From assembly GCA_032718475.1 (NCBI GenBank), contig JAUCBJ010004929.1:31551-95550 (forward strand): a stretch of 64,000 nt of DNA. Direction: 5' to 3'. The stretch is from Nemertoderma westbladi. Lineage: Eukaryota > Xenacoelomorpha > Nemertodermatida > Nemertodermatidae. The first letter of the stretch is position 1; each line of letters begins with the position of its first letter. Shown here one piece after another: positions 1-11,351 of this stretch. Made by a program: the position numbers and the translations under genes. The notes under the pieces were generated by a model, which was not told the origin of the DNA, searched no databases, and saw only the letters and a program-made list of their open reading frames with translations.

Positions 1-1404
1 CCAAGAAGGGCAACCTAACACTCTATGGTTCTTTTCGGGGAATCTCATTGATCTCGATTGCTGCAAAGCTATACAATAGGATTCTATTAAATCGCATCAG
101 GGATCCCATTGAGAGACTGCTCCATGGAAATCAGAATGGGTTCCGTAAAGGTCGTGGGACCATGGAGCCCATTTTGGCACTTAGAAGGATAATTGAAGAG
201 TTATCAAAAAAGAAAGACAGGCATCTGGCTGTTATCTTTGTTGACTTCTTCAAGGCCTTTGATTCAGTCTCTCGCTCACGTATGTTCAGCATACTTTCAT
301 TACATGGGATTCCTGATGAAATTATTGCAGCAATCAGATCAGTATACGATGGTTCGACAACATTTGTGTCTACAGTTGATTGTGACACAGAACCATTTGA
401 AGTGTTATGGGGCGTCCTCCAAGGAGACACACTTGCACCATTCTTGTTCATTATTGTGGTTGACTATGTTCTATGCATGTCCTTAGATCATCATAATGAT
501 GATGGGGTGATGATAACTCCACCTACTGGCTCCAGAAGTCGAGGATATCCTGCCAAGTACCTAACTGATCTAGACTTTGCTGATGACTTAGGAGTACTCT
601 CAGAATCATTAGAGGGAGCCCAACGGCTCCTCAGCTCATTAGAACATGCTGCTTCTAGTGTTGGTCTTTTTATTAACTCCAGAAAGACCAAAATTCTGAC
701 AGTTAACTTTGAAAGTCCTCAGCAAGTCTCTGATCGGATGAGCATAAGCTCAAAGGATGGTATGCTTGAGCATGTGGACGACTTCTGTTACCTGGGATCA
801 TGGATCCGGAAGTCAGGTGAGGACCTTCGAATACGTAAGGGAAAGGCATGGGCAGCCTTGAATAGGCTTTCCAGGAATTGGAAGTCACCGAGAATTAATC
901 GGAAACTTAAGGTCCGATTACTTAGAGCAGCAGTAGTTCCAGTACTCCTCTACGGGAGTCCATGCTGGGCTCTAACTGCTGAGGACACCAAATCTCTGGT
1001 TGGCACATTCACAAGAATGCTACGCCGGGTTCATTGTGTCAAGTACAATGCACACATCTCCAACCAGACACTATATAACATTGGAGGTGTCTCATTGGTT
1101 CCCCCAAGCTTGACACTAGAACAAAATCGCCTCCGCTTTGCAGGACATTGCTTTCGCCGTGAGGGCCATCCAGTGCATAATCTTGTACTTTGGCAGCCTC
1201 ATGGAGTGAATAAGCATGGTGGACAGCCCATGACTTTCTTGAGACGCATCTTAAAGGACACTGGCCTTAAAGATGCGGATAATCTAGCAAATGTCATGGG
1301 TGATAGGGAGTTGTGGCGGTGCAATTTTGTTGACAAGCCGGCACAGCATTCTTAAAAATGCAGCTGCAATGCAGCATGCCGATCCTAGTAGTAGGTAGTA
1401 GTAG
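1..1404 (+). mobile_element. RTE-like LINE, copy 1 (3' part)
   Basis: This is the 3' portion of the same non-LTR retrotransposon family seen five more times in the window. The left edge of the window cuts it, so its 5' end is not visible. It ends with the family's 3' sequence and a short TAG-repeat tail at about 1387-1404, here slightly irregular. Simple-repeat 3' tails are typical of RTE-type LINEs. The insertion is directly next to, and splits, an older LINE on the opposite strand: the RT reading of that older element runs right up to position 1405. The other half of the older element and any target-site duplication would lie left of the window. Confidence 0.93.
3..1355 (+). CDS. RTE-like LINE reverse transcriptase, C-terminal part
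   Basis: The frame is open from the first bases of the window to a TAA at 1353-1355, so the start lies outside. It covers the RT from the conserved FRGISLISIAAKLYNR block onward: NGFRKGRGT, the VDFFKAFDS block (motif A), the LQGDTLAPFLF block (motif B) and the FADD catalytic motif (motif C), then a thumb and C-terminal region rich in K and R. RT copies the element's RNA at a nicked target (target-primed reverse transcription). No stop or frameshift is visible. It differs from the full-length copies at scattered residues, for example C instead of G after VSTVD. Because the 5' part is not visible, I cannot say whether this copy is full length. Confidence 0.9.
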   Translation, partial: KKGNLTLYGSFRGISLISIAAKLYNRILLNRIRDPIERLLHGNQNGFRKGRGTMEPILALRRIIEELSKKKDRHLAVIFVDFFKAFDSVSRSRMFSILSLHGIPDEIIAAIRSVYDGSTTFVSTVDCDTEPFEVLWGVLQGDTLAPFLFIIVVDYVLCMSLDHHNDDGVMITPPTGSRSRGYPAKYLTDLDFADDLGVLSESLEGAQRLLSSLEHAASSVGLFINSRKTKILTVNFESPQQVSDRMSISSKDGMLEHVDDFCYLGSWIRKSGEDLRIRKGKAWAALNRLSRNWKSPRINRKLKVRLLRAAVVPVLLYGSPCWALTAEDTKSLVGTFTRMLRRVHCVKYNAHISNQTLYNIGGVSLVPPSLTLEQNRLRFAGHCFRREGHPVHNLVLWQPHGVNKHGGQPMTFLRRILKDTGLKDADNLANVMGDRELWRCNFVDKPAQHS

Positions 1405-2795
1405 ACACAGGTGAGTCTTTACTAATATATAAGTGAATTGTTTGTTTTAAGGCAAAAATACATATTTCTGTACCTAGGCCCTCTGCAAAACCAAACTGGT
1501 TGTCAGATATATTGCAACGAGCCGAAGCAAACACGTTTCCAAAACCTTAGAGCCAGCTGTAGCTTTGGCTATGGGTCGGTAATTCGAATGTTCACTCATA
1601 CTAGCGTTTTTATCTTTGATAATAGGCAACAAACTAGAATTAATTAACGATTGAGGCAAAAACCCATGAGTTATAAATGAATTGAACAATAAACACAAAA
1701 TTACTGGCAAAAGGTTACCGCCAAAAATATAACTTTCAGGGAAGATGCCATCAGGCCCGGCAGCCTTTCCACACTGCAGACCGTTGATGGCATCTTTCAC
1801 CTTATCAGCAGAAATATGGACATTATTGGAGCCGTCCCATTCAGAAAACTTACAATGCACAAAAGTAGAGTCAATTTCAGATACAGGGACTGAATTAAAA
1901 ATATCATAATAATTAGATTTGAATAAATCGGCTCTTTCTTCCTCAGTGTGGGCGGAGCCGACAGAGGTTGCTAAACCCATTTTAATAGTTGTTGCTTTCT
2001 TTATTGAACTCCAAAAATCTTTTTTGGAGTTAATAAAAGAAGCCGCTAGGAGATCTGCTCGCAAAGCACCTTCCTCCCGTTTGCAATTTCGGAGAGCCAA
2101 TTTAAATTGCGCGGCCGTTTTTTTCTTTACCTCCCATACAAGCCCAAACCTAGGCCGCCCTTGTTCGCACCAAATATGAAAAGCCTCCTGCCCCGCAGCC
2201 CGCTTTTCTTTTACAAACTCATTCCAGCCAGGAATGCAATTGGAGATTGAATTACCCTTTTTTTGAGGAATAAATTTTGATGTACAGCTATGTAGAGTAT
2301 TAATAGTATCAGTATAACACGAATTTAGTGACATTTTATGGTTAATATTCTCACAATGAATATCACAACAAGTTAAAGCAGAGAGGGGTAACTGTAATAA
2401 ACGTAGTTGTTCATCAACAGTTTGAGAATATTTTGAAATATTTTCACTGTTGGCTTTATCCCAATTTGCGTTATTGGTAAAAGTGACCTTATTACTACTG
2501 CCTGGTGTAGACGCACTAAGCAGCAAAGATACAGTCACTGAGACGGGTAAATGTTCATCATAAACAAGATCACGTAGGACAGTAATATTACTAATAGAAG
2601 AATGAAAGTCGGCGGTGGAAACGATGTGGTCTAACCACGACACTGTGCCATGTACATGGCTGGTAAATGAAAAAGTGTCATCGGGTAGAATATGTAAATC
2701 TGACCATATCAATGAAAAACAATCACAAAATAATTTCAGTTCATTACCAAACGGTCGATCGGGATCAGTATTAAAGTCTCCCAAAATATTGCAGC
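1405..2795 (-). pseudogene. CR1/L2-like LINE remnant (endonuclease end to RT start)
   Basis: Read on the minus strand, this begins inside an apurinic-like endonuclease (GDFNTDPDR, then SWLDHIVST and a DEHLPV block resembling the usual SDHLP). It continues through a linker to the start of an RT (GKAAGPDGI, then HSNYRPI and SKVLE). A one-base shift near 1500 moves the reading to another frame, where the RT continues with NQFGFAEGLGTEICIFALKQ and stops at 1405 against the RTE-like insertion. The 5' end is lost at about 2795 against a tandem repeat. The order of motifs fits CR1/L2-type LINEs. The exact clade is uncertain. It is inactive and older than its neighbour. Confidence 0.8.
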
Positions 2796-3540
2796 ACCAA
2801 AATTACAAGTAGTGCACAATTTTCACCAAATTTGAAAGTTACATTTTCGGCTAATTATTTTTCAATACAGGTTTTCTGGGGTGCAAAATACATTGGAAAA
2901 TATTAAAAAATGATATGATTACTATAAATGGCTGTTTAGTCCTCTCTGCGTAGGAAAAAAAGTAACCAGTAACCAGCACTTTTCAGTTAGAACACAAAAC
3001 TTTTAATTCACTTATACGATGCTATAAATTCACATTTTCAGGTTTTCGAGGGCGCTGATTCTAATGGAATACATTTCTAATATGCCAGATCATTGCTACT
3101 TGTATTTTTCGGCGTAATTTGGCAAATTTTGGTGCTAGCACCAAATTTCGTACCCATCACCATAAAGTACAAGTTTGCGATGTCCAGTGCTGTTTTTATT
3201 GATTCCATCGGATTCAGGACCCTCATAAACCCGTATAACGCAAGAAACAAGGTGAAAATATCTACTTATCAATTTGCATATTTTCCAAAATTTGGTGCTG
3301 GCACAACAATTTTCACCCACCGGAGAAAAATACAAGTTTGAGAACTCTCATGAAATTTTTACTGATTCCATTGAATTCAGAACCATCACAAACCCGTATA
3401 ACGCAAGAAACAAGGTGACACAATCAATTGATATATTTGATGATTTTCAAAATTTGGTGCTAGCACCACATTTTGCACCCACATCCGAAAAATACAAGTT
3501 TGAGATGTCTAGTTCGAGGCATAGTCTGTGTCAGGTCTTA
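2796..3540. repeat. Tandem repeat, about 163-bp unit
   Basis: The core GGTGCTAGCACCA and its variants recur at about 3131, 3294 and 3456, a spacing of 162-163 bp. The intervening sequence also matches unit to unit: a stretch with CATAAACCCGTATAACGCAAGAAACAAGGT is recognisable in both full units. More degraded pieces lie between 2796 and 3110. The unit carries the inverted pair GGTGC-TA-GCACC. The stretches open in both strands here are by-products of the repeat and I do not count them as genes. It may be a satellite or the internal repeat of an unrecognised transposon. Confidence 0.75.
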
Positions 3541-3584
3541 AATGAGAGTCTTACAAATTCGAACGTCAACGAACAAATTCGATG

Positions 3585-3760
3585 GTTACTGTTCCACCTT
3601 GGTGTAGTGGTTGCATTGAATTCACATCTCCCGTATGTCATGGGTTCGATCCCTGCATGAACCGGGCAGTTTTCGTTCGGTCAGCAATAGGCCTAACGTT
3701 GCAAAATGCAGTATTAATGCCTAGTGACAATTTATGGCTACCATATGGTTTTCATTTTGA
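3585..3760 (+). mobile_element. tRNA-derived SINE head and body
   Basis: Positions 3592-3665 look like a tRNA-derived RNA polymerase III promoter. An A box TGGTGTAGTGG lies at 3600-3610 and a B box GGTTCGATCCC at 3643-3653, spaced as in a tRNA gene. The segment does not fold into a convincing cloverleaf and has an unrelated body downstream, so I read it as a SINE head rather than a functional tRNA gene. The downstream body grades into the CCCTCTAGCGGCAGAC repeat listed next. The 3' boundary is uncertain. Confidence 0.6.
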
Positions 3761-4172
3761 GACATTTTGCCCTCTAGCGGCAGACTGGGGAACTTCAGAC
3801 TACTCTGTGACTCTGCAAAAAATATAGCCCATATTGTAATAGATACCGATTGAGGGGTCAAAATTAAGTAATAATATATCTAAATAAGCCTCAAACGTCT
3901 TGCCTCATTGCTCGCCCCTTATAACTCTTAAGCAATATAACGTCATAGTTTTGCGGATTGTAAATAACAAAGCTAAAGAATATGTTAATTTTCAAATAAT
4001 ACGCCCTCTAGCGGCAGACAGGGGAACTTCAGACTACTCTATGGCTCCGCAAAAGATATGGCCTATGCCGTAGTAGATGCCGATTGGGGGGTCAAAATAA
4101 AGTAATAATATATCTAAATAAGCCTCAAACATCTTGCCTCATGGCTCGCCCGTTAGAACTCTTAAGCAATAT
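3755..4172. repeat. 234-bp tandem repeat containing CCCTCTAGCGGCAG, left part
   Basis: The block starting CCCTCTAGCGGCAGAC occurs at about 3770 and again at about 4004. The following sequence (GGGGAACTTCAGACTACTCT, then AAGTAATAATATATCTAAATAAGCC and ACTCTTAAGCAATAT) matches in both units. BEL element C is inserted at the same phase of the next unit: the left side ends in AATAT at 4168-4172 and the right side resumes with AATATAAC at 20430. This explains why the repeat stops here and restarts 16 kb later. Related copies lie at about 20600-20700 and, inverted, at about 63200-63460. Confidence 0.8.
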
Positions 4173-5265
4173 TGTAAAGCCGTTTTTTCTGTATGTGTAC
4201 TTTAGCGAACATAAAAAGACGTTTTTTCTGTATGTGTAATTTAGCGGACATAACAAGCCACTTTATGCCGCAATGCGTCAAAATACTCTTAGCACAGTGT
4301 AGTTCCGATGACTCAGATGACGACATCTACCAGCTGATTTGCTGACGTGGAATTTGCCATTGCCCCTATGGGTTCTTTGTTCGGCTCAGCCAATCAGGGC
4401 GATTTTCATTTTATGTGGGACAGTAGCCATGTAAAACGAGGATAGGCGAGTCAGTGTTAGTTTTCCACCTTTCCTGAGCCCAGAACATCGGCTTTGGAAT
4501 GATTCTGAGTTTCAGACTTTAGCCAAACATTAGACGGCTTGATTATAGGAACGTATAACTGTTATCAATCCACAAATTCACACATACCGGTTATACTGCA
4601 TTATTTTACTGTCGGTTATTAATTGTCATATATGTTGATGGATATATTGTTATATTTGGAGAACACTGATAAAGAATCATAAAAACCCCAATCTTCTTGA
4701 TTACTGAAGGTTAGAGGACAGGTTACCTGTAGCAATTGCGACTTAGTGGTTTTGGTGTGAATTAAATGCTATTTCATAATCCCTACATGTGCCAGTTGCT
4801 ATTCTCCTTATATATGATCAAATTAAGTGAAGGTCGGCAGATCAGTGTGCAGCAGTGTGAGGTAGTGTGCAGGAGTGTGACAGATAACAAAGCATTTCCT
4901 AAAGAATGCGCTTTAGACGAAAATCATTAGCCATCCCGTTGTGTTTAGTGTAAGTCATAACTCTGTTTACATACTTAGAGCGCCACGTCCTAAAGGAACT
5001 GTTAATATTTCCCGAAAGTAAATAATATTTGTCAGAGATATTATAGTAACTCGTAATCGAATAATACAGTAAGTCTACACCTCAATAAGATCAAAGCATC
5101 CGAATCCAGTCTCCCTTAACAGTGGGTGAATGGTCGCACATAGGCTGGTTTTGGCTAATGTTACTTTATATGTACTAAATAGTTTTATAGGCTAAAGTCG
5201 ATTTATAAACTAGAAAACACCTAAAATTGGCAGGTTAAACTGCTAAAGGTCTAAAAGCGCGAACA
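4173..5265 (+). repeat. 5' LTR of BEL element C
   Basis: It starts TGTAAAGCCG directly after the AATAT target duplication and ends GCGCGAACA. The first 60 bp contain a short internal duplication: TGTATGTGTA followed by TTTAGCG at about 4190 and again at about 4232. The 3' LTR has only one of these, which accounts for the length difference. The next bases, 5266 onward, do not begin with the TGG expected of a tRNA-complementary primer site. Confidence 0.9.
4388..4397 (+). promoter_or_regulatory. CCAAT box (NF-Y type) in LTR C
   Basis: AGCCAATCAG matches the known NF-Y consensus well. It is conserved in the 3' LTR at about 19538-19547. No clear TATA box follows at the usual distance, so the start site is not placed. 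The role as an LTR promoter element is inferred. Confidence 0.4.
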
Positions 5266-6854
5266 ATAACAGTTATTCTAGTTTCTTTATTGCAATGTAG
5301 GCAATAAAGTCGAATGTACCGGTCGACCGGTAACCTGTAGGCCTAACTACCTAACCACCCGAACCGGTACTTACAGGTACATCAGTATTATTTCGATTGT
5401 GATATTATATATTGGTAGGCTGTTTAAGAGATTAGGATCTGTACACCTCTTGTTTCTTTTGGAGCTTATTTATTTCTGTCAGTTTTTTTTATCTGTAGGT
5501 TAATATTGAGCAGAAGGCGTGTAAGACTGCTCAGATTGTACAAGTAATTTGTAGGCTGGATTGTTGTCTGACTGTTGTCAGGTCCGAAGAGATTGCAGTG
5601 TGTGTAGAGTGTATGTCCGATAAAGTACTAGTTAGGAAAGTAGGGGCATCCAGTGTTGTAAGGTAAATCCCCCTGAAAGAATAAGTCATACTACTCGGTT
5701 AGAACGCATACTAACTAACCATTTCGGAGTCTGCATATACTGTAGTTTATTTAGGCTTGATAGTAGTCTGCCAGCATTTGGTTTGTATTTTGTTTGTGTA
5801 GTCTGTACGGGTAGCGTAATATTTATTATTCAGAGTTTATGCAAGTATTCGCAACATACACCACCCCAAGTTTATTCCTACAGTAATTGTGCTTGTTATG
5901 TTTGTAGGCAGTATATTTGTGTTGTAAAGTGGTTAATAGGCACGTTAGCTATGGTAGGCTGCGGTAATTAACTTCCAGGTAAGGACACTCCGGGTACATG
6001 ACGTAGTACTTATAGTGCTGTAGAGCAAAAAGGCTATAAGTTGTCATGTATTTTCTTATCTGGACAACACAGTGTATTTACTACTGCTTAATTATTTTCA
6101 AATACCGTAGTATCCTGTCCGTCTGTAATAACCAGAAATTCTAACTCCCTGTTAGACTGGTTTGTAGAATTCCCTGTAAAATTACCCCTAAAATTTGTAC
6201 GTGTAATTTTTTGTTGTTTATTTAGAGATTGTAATCTCACCCAATAAGTACGTAATTTGTAGTATTAAGTAACTTAGTAATGTAGAATTATTTGTTTTAG
6301 TGTCCAACAGGTAGCACTCCACTGAGAGCGTTTAGTAGGCCTGTCATCCATCAAAGGTTAGGTCATTAGGTCTTAATATCAGTTGGACCACTGCCTAAAC
6401 AACGGTAATAAAGTAACGTAAAGTAACCCTTTAAATTCAGAAATTCAGTTATTATAAAATAATTGACATTGCCGGTATTTATAGTAGGCTTATTATATTT
6501 ATTTATATAAATTTATACTGAAATTATATACCGGTATTCTGTAAATAATTCTGGTCTATAATCATACTTATATATACTAAAAGTGTATGCTGTATACCGG
6601 TATTTATAGTAGGCTTATTATTATATTTATATAAATTTAGGCTAAAATTATATAACGGTATTCTGTGATTAAACCTAGTTTGTAATAATACTTATATATT
6701 CTATAAGTTTATACCGGTATTCTCATATTATATATATTGCGATACATTTAGTAACGGTATCGGTAATTTATCACTAGGCTAACAGTTGATACGGAATTAC
6801 TAGACTTGCTTTAACTGTCATTATAGTAGTAGGCATTCAACTGTACAATCAAAC
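5266..6854 (+). other. Leader (5' untranslated region) of element C
   Basis: No convincing gene is seen in this 1.6 kb. It is AT-rich. It contains a tandem duplication of about 124 bp (about 6473-6596 and 6597-6716), each unit beginning CCGGTATTTATAGTAGGCTTATTA. The leader ends just before the ATG of gag at 6855. A leader this long is unusual for BEL/Pao elements and may hold packaging or translation signals. Confidence 0.6.
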
Positions 6855-9800
6855 ATGACTGACAAAAAGCAAACTCTATCAGATAGTCTCCTAGACACAA
6901 CAGTCTGTGACTCCGACAGGAGCGCCGAACGTTTGAGACCAAAGTTTAAGTCCCATCCTACTGTAAGAAAGGTCATCCCTCCAGTAGTGATATCAGACCC
7001 TAGGCTAGTAAAGCACCGTATGTCTATCATAGGCACTCGGGCTCAAATCAAGCGGGACCAAGAGGCAGCTGTTAACCCTATTCCACCTGGGGTTGGGCAG
7101 AATCTGCCCAACACTTTTTATTTTTAGAAATTCCTCATGATGATTTTTATGTATTATTATGAAATTCATTGACTTTTCCTAGAATTTAATTGGCTTTCTG
7201 ATGGTAACAAAATATTTTTTTCATCATTTATACTTTTTGTGCTATGGTGTGTTTTTCATATCATAGTCACATTTTTTTATTAATATCTTTATTAGCCTAA
7301 CTGGTAGAAAAGATAATCCCTGGTTGGATAGTTCCCCTGGTCAACAAGCTAGAATACAACCAATTACGGTCCAGGACATTCACTTGGCTGGGTTGTAAAG
7401 TTAAATTCAAACACGAGATTGTCTACTGCTTGGATTAGTACACATCAATCACACTATTTTTTAATAACAAAATACTAAACTGACAGATAAGCAAGCAATA
7501 AGTCTACTAGGATAAAACAACAACCACCATCGAAACCAGTATATTCCTAATATAATACAGCAGACATAAACAGAGGTGAATAAATCTATTCAATAACAGC
7601 ACCCCTGCAAGCAAAATTTTCTCTTGGGATGTCTGGCAGAGTTAGGCAGACAGTGGTGTTGGGAGGAGTATGTATAGTATTATCTCATCTTTTTACCCTA
7701 ATGGGTTATCTTCATGATAATTAATTTATATGGATATATTATTTAAAATTATGAATATATAAAACTCAGAACAGATGCATTATATATTTTTCTATAAACC
7801 TGCGAAAATTTGGAAAGTTTTGATAAAATTATCATTACTTTTTAGTGTATAATAAACTGTTGGGCATATTATGCCCAACCCCAGGTGGAATCTTGGACAA
7901 AAGAGCCCAGGTGGAATAGGGTTAAACAGCAGCAACCCTCTAACCGATAACTTATTTCTCAGAAGCCCGATAGCTCCAGTAGTTCAGATACTGTAGAGTT
8001 GTCACCCGAGCGTGGAGCAATGATGGCAGACGCAGTTTATTCGGATCCACTTCTTATTCTTCCTGAAGCCGTGCTCACTAGAGTATTGATTGCGGTGGAA
8101 GAACATCAAATTGATTGGGCGAGAAGTAAGCGATCGACCAAGAACAGTTATGCAGGATACACAAAAAAGGAATTGAAGTCTATTGTCGAGACGCAATGGA
8201 ACTTCCCTGGACCCGGACTCCCGTTTAACTTATCGGAAGCTGCCTGGGAGGACTCCCATCCTGAATGGAAGGGAGTGGTAAAAGACACTAGAGATCCAGC
8301 TGTGTGGAAGAGGTCGGCAGCCGGATATGTACAGGGATTCTTCAGCTTGTTGGAGCGATTGGAGGAACAACTGTTTCAACAACCCCAAGGACCTCAAGAG
8401 CAGGGAGAGCTGCTATATCAAGTTCAAGAACGAATCCTAAGAATTAGACTAATCCTTTCGGCCTTTGAGGAAGCCTCAAAGAGAAGTCAAAACACGTCGT
8501 TGCAAGTTGCTGTAAAGACTTGGTTCCAACGGGTGAGTCTTAAAGTCCAAGGAACAACCCAATGGAAAATTCAGCTGGATAAACGCTCAACCTATGGAGA
8601 ATCAACAGACGCTACCTTTTCTCAGGTGGAAAGCAAAGCGACATCAGAGAAACCTCAGAAGAAGGACGCCATTGACATCTATCTGTCAGACTATCAGCAA
8701 TTTATAGGTGACAAAAAGTTAAGGAGACGGCTAGCTGGACTTCACCCTAATAGTGAGGGAGCCAAATTTTTGCTAGACTCGTTAGATGCGGAAAGGCTAG
8801 CAGCGAATCGAGCTACATTTGATGAAAGAATCCGCATTGCTAGGGAACAGGAAGAACAATTAAAGAAAAAATGTATAGAAGACCGAAAGGCAGCAGCAGC
8901 GGTAGCGGCAGCAGCAGAAGCGGAAAGAAAAGCGGCAGAGGTAGAAAGAAAGGCTGCAGCGGCAGAGGCAGAAGGAAAAGCTGCAGTGGCAGAAGCAGAA
9001 AGAAAAGCGACAGAGGCAGAAAGAAAAGCGGCAGTGGCAGAGGCAGAAAGAAAAGCTGCAGTGGCAGAGGCATAAAGAAAAGTGGCCTTGGCAGAGGCAG
9101 AGGCAGAAAGAAAAGCGGCAGCGGTAGAAGCAGAACGGAGAGCATCTGAAGAGACAACCCAACTAGAGTTGGAAAATCTTCAAGAGAAGCAAGACTACTT
9201 AAATAAACAGATAACAGCTAGTGATATGCAACTGCTAAGTCGATCAACTCCTAAGCGGCAGGGGTTTACATCATCTGATGAAGGATCCTGAAGGCAGAGG
9301 AAATAGATCTCGTTCCAGCCTACGTAGAAGAATGCCCCATTATCAAAAATTGCCTGATTTGCCCCCAGCTGTGAGAAGGCAACTAGTTAGTGCAAACTTA
9401 GGTAGTCCCAAACCCACAGACCAAATTATTAAAATAGAAAGACTCCCTACTATAGTAGATGAGCCTGAAATAATTAGGCCTGTTGTTCTCAAAGCCACTC
9501 CTTCTGTGATGGAGACCCCTGTACTTCCAGAACCTAACTCTAAATTCCATTTGCACAGTACTAAACTACTAGTATTAGTACTAAACAGCCCCTAAGACCA
9601 TCCCGGTCCTGGACGCCAAGAGAGACATCAAGGATTTGTCGCCCGTCGTCCCTCGTCTACCCGCTACTATGTTGGTGGCTCCCGCTTCGGCGGTCAAGTG
9701 GGTGGATGAGGGACGGCGGGGGATGGATCTCCTGCTCGGGCAGATGCAGGAGACTGTTCAACAGTTTAAGGGAACAGTAAGGGAAGGTAGATTAGAGTTG

Positions 9801-11351
9801 CAAGAAGTACAGCAGAGTATCGCATTAGAACGCGATAAATTGGTAAATATACAAAAAGGTATACCACCACCCCCTGTAACAATGTGTCAACCTGTTAAGT
9901 CTGAAGTATTTCATGCGCAAGGTGTGGAGCCTACACGCATCTATACTGCTAGTGAAGTAGAAACTAATATAGTAAACCCTATTAAGGGTAATTATAAACC
10001 TGTTGATAATGAGATTCCATATAGACCTGATCATAATCCCAGAAATTTATAAACCGATAATTCGATATTAAATAATACGATGGCCCAAGAAAGTTTTACG
10101 CGTCAAATGGCTAGAACCGAACCCCATCAAGCGGTAAAAGTGGGAGAGATTGTCAAGTTCAATGGAGATGAGATTAAATGGTTACCTTCTAATGAATATT
10201 ATAAAGATAACATACAGAACTCTGTACTATCTAACGGAGAGAAACTTAGATTCCTCATCGAGTGTTTGGAAGGACCTCCCAAGTTAATGGCGTTAAAGTT
10301 TATTGGACATCCAGATGGATTAAGACAAGTTTGGGATAAACTAAACTTCAGGTATGGTAATAGAACAAACATAGCTAGGTATTTGTATGCAAAATTGGTA
10401 GCGCCCCAAAAGTTCCTTAGCATCGGGATTATAGAGTTTTCCGATGAGATTCATGAGATCTGTAGACAACTAGATTGGTTAGGTAAGTCTCATGAATATC
10501 AGAGTTCCATGGTTATTGGAGCCGTAGCGTCAACTTTGCCAAAGGGCGGAGCAGGTACTCGTTGGGATAAAAGAGTACTATATATGATTGAATAACAACA
10601 AAGAGACCCTACCATGACTGATCTCATGTCATTCTTAGATGGAGAAGTAAAATTACAGCTCCTAAAGCAGTCCCGAGAGAAGACACCGGAAAATGAGGTA
10701 AGCGAAAAACCTGTTTCTAGGAGAAAGGTAACACCAGTGTGTTATACAGATGACGGCAAAAGCCAAGCCTCCCAAGAGGAGAACAGCGGGACAGACACCG
10801 AAAGATCTCACTATGTCAACAAAGCACCCAAAGACGTAAGTAAATATAAGTCTCAAACCAGTGACAGGAGAGAACAGGTAACAAAAACTCCTCCTCCGTC
10901 TTCTAAGAGAGTGCATGGAAGAAAGCCCGAGGAAAGAACGAGTGTGCACAACACTACTCAAAGTAAAGTAAGTAACATCAAACCAAATTGTGCGCTATGC
11001 GACGGGCCCCATTGTTTGAGTGTGTGTGATGACTTCTTAAAGAAGTCCTTAAAGGATAGATGCAATGTCATGTGGGATAAGCGGTTGTGTTATAATTGTC
11101 TCAGACAAGGACACCAACGGCAAACCTGTTACTCAGACGCGAGGTGTGCTAAGTGCGGCGCAAAACATCATATCTTGCTACACACCGAATTCGAAAGGAA
11201 CAGTCCGAGTCAGGTAAGTGAGTCCAAACTACATGTCCAATTCAGTGATGTGAACGACACTGATCACAGTTCTGAGATGGAAGGATTTTACACGGACGAA
11301 TTCTCCGATGAAAACGAATCCTGCTATATGATAAACACCGCAGTGTATTGA
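6855..11351 (+). pseudogene. gag: BEL/Pao Gag of element C, broken
   Basis: The start at 6855 is supported by similarity to the first residues of element B Gag (both have a V-I-[PR] region and RxSxIGTRAQ). The reading is interrupted by the MITE at 7076-7921, a TAA near 7948, a TAA at 9073-9075, a frame change near 9285, another between 9595 and 9636, and stops at 10593-10595 and 11349-11351. In order it shows a helical N-terminal domain (7999-8800), an Ala/Glu/Lys coiled coil built from AEAERKAA-like repeats (8880-9150), a DUF1759-like capsid region (FNGDEIKWLP, then RFLIECLEGPP; 10140-10370) and zinc knuckles (CYNCLRQGHQRQTC and CAKCGAKHHILLH; about 11090-11200). Gag packages the element RNA into particles. 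This copy cannot make the full protein. Confidence 0.85.
7076..7921. mobile_element. TTAA-flanked MITE (piggyBac-like)
   Basis: It is flanked by TTAA at 7072-7075 and 7922-7925. The termini are inverted repeats: the left end reads CCCTATTCCACCTGGG and the right end is its reverse complement, 16 bp. Just inside each end is a palindrome, GTTGGGCAGAATCTGCCCAAC-like on the left (about 7091-7112, 21 bp) and a related one on the right (about 7859-7880). TTAA target sites and ends beginning CCC are typical of piggyBac elements. No transposase frame is seen. It interrupts the gag of element C. Removing 850 bp (element plus one TTAA) puts the two gag parts back in the same frame, so it arrived after the BEL element. 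Confidence 0.85.

Noticed and set aside
3592-3665. A functional tRNA gene
   Set aside because: A and B boxes are present but a full cloverleaf is not convincing and the segment continues into a repeat body, so a SINE head is more likely.
8840-9157. Minus-strand frames rich in Leu, Pro and Phe or Cys opposite the gag coiled coil
   Set aside because: They are the complement of the AEAERKAA coding repeat and have no independent support.
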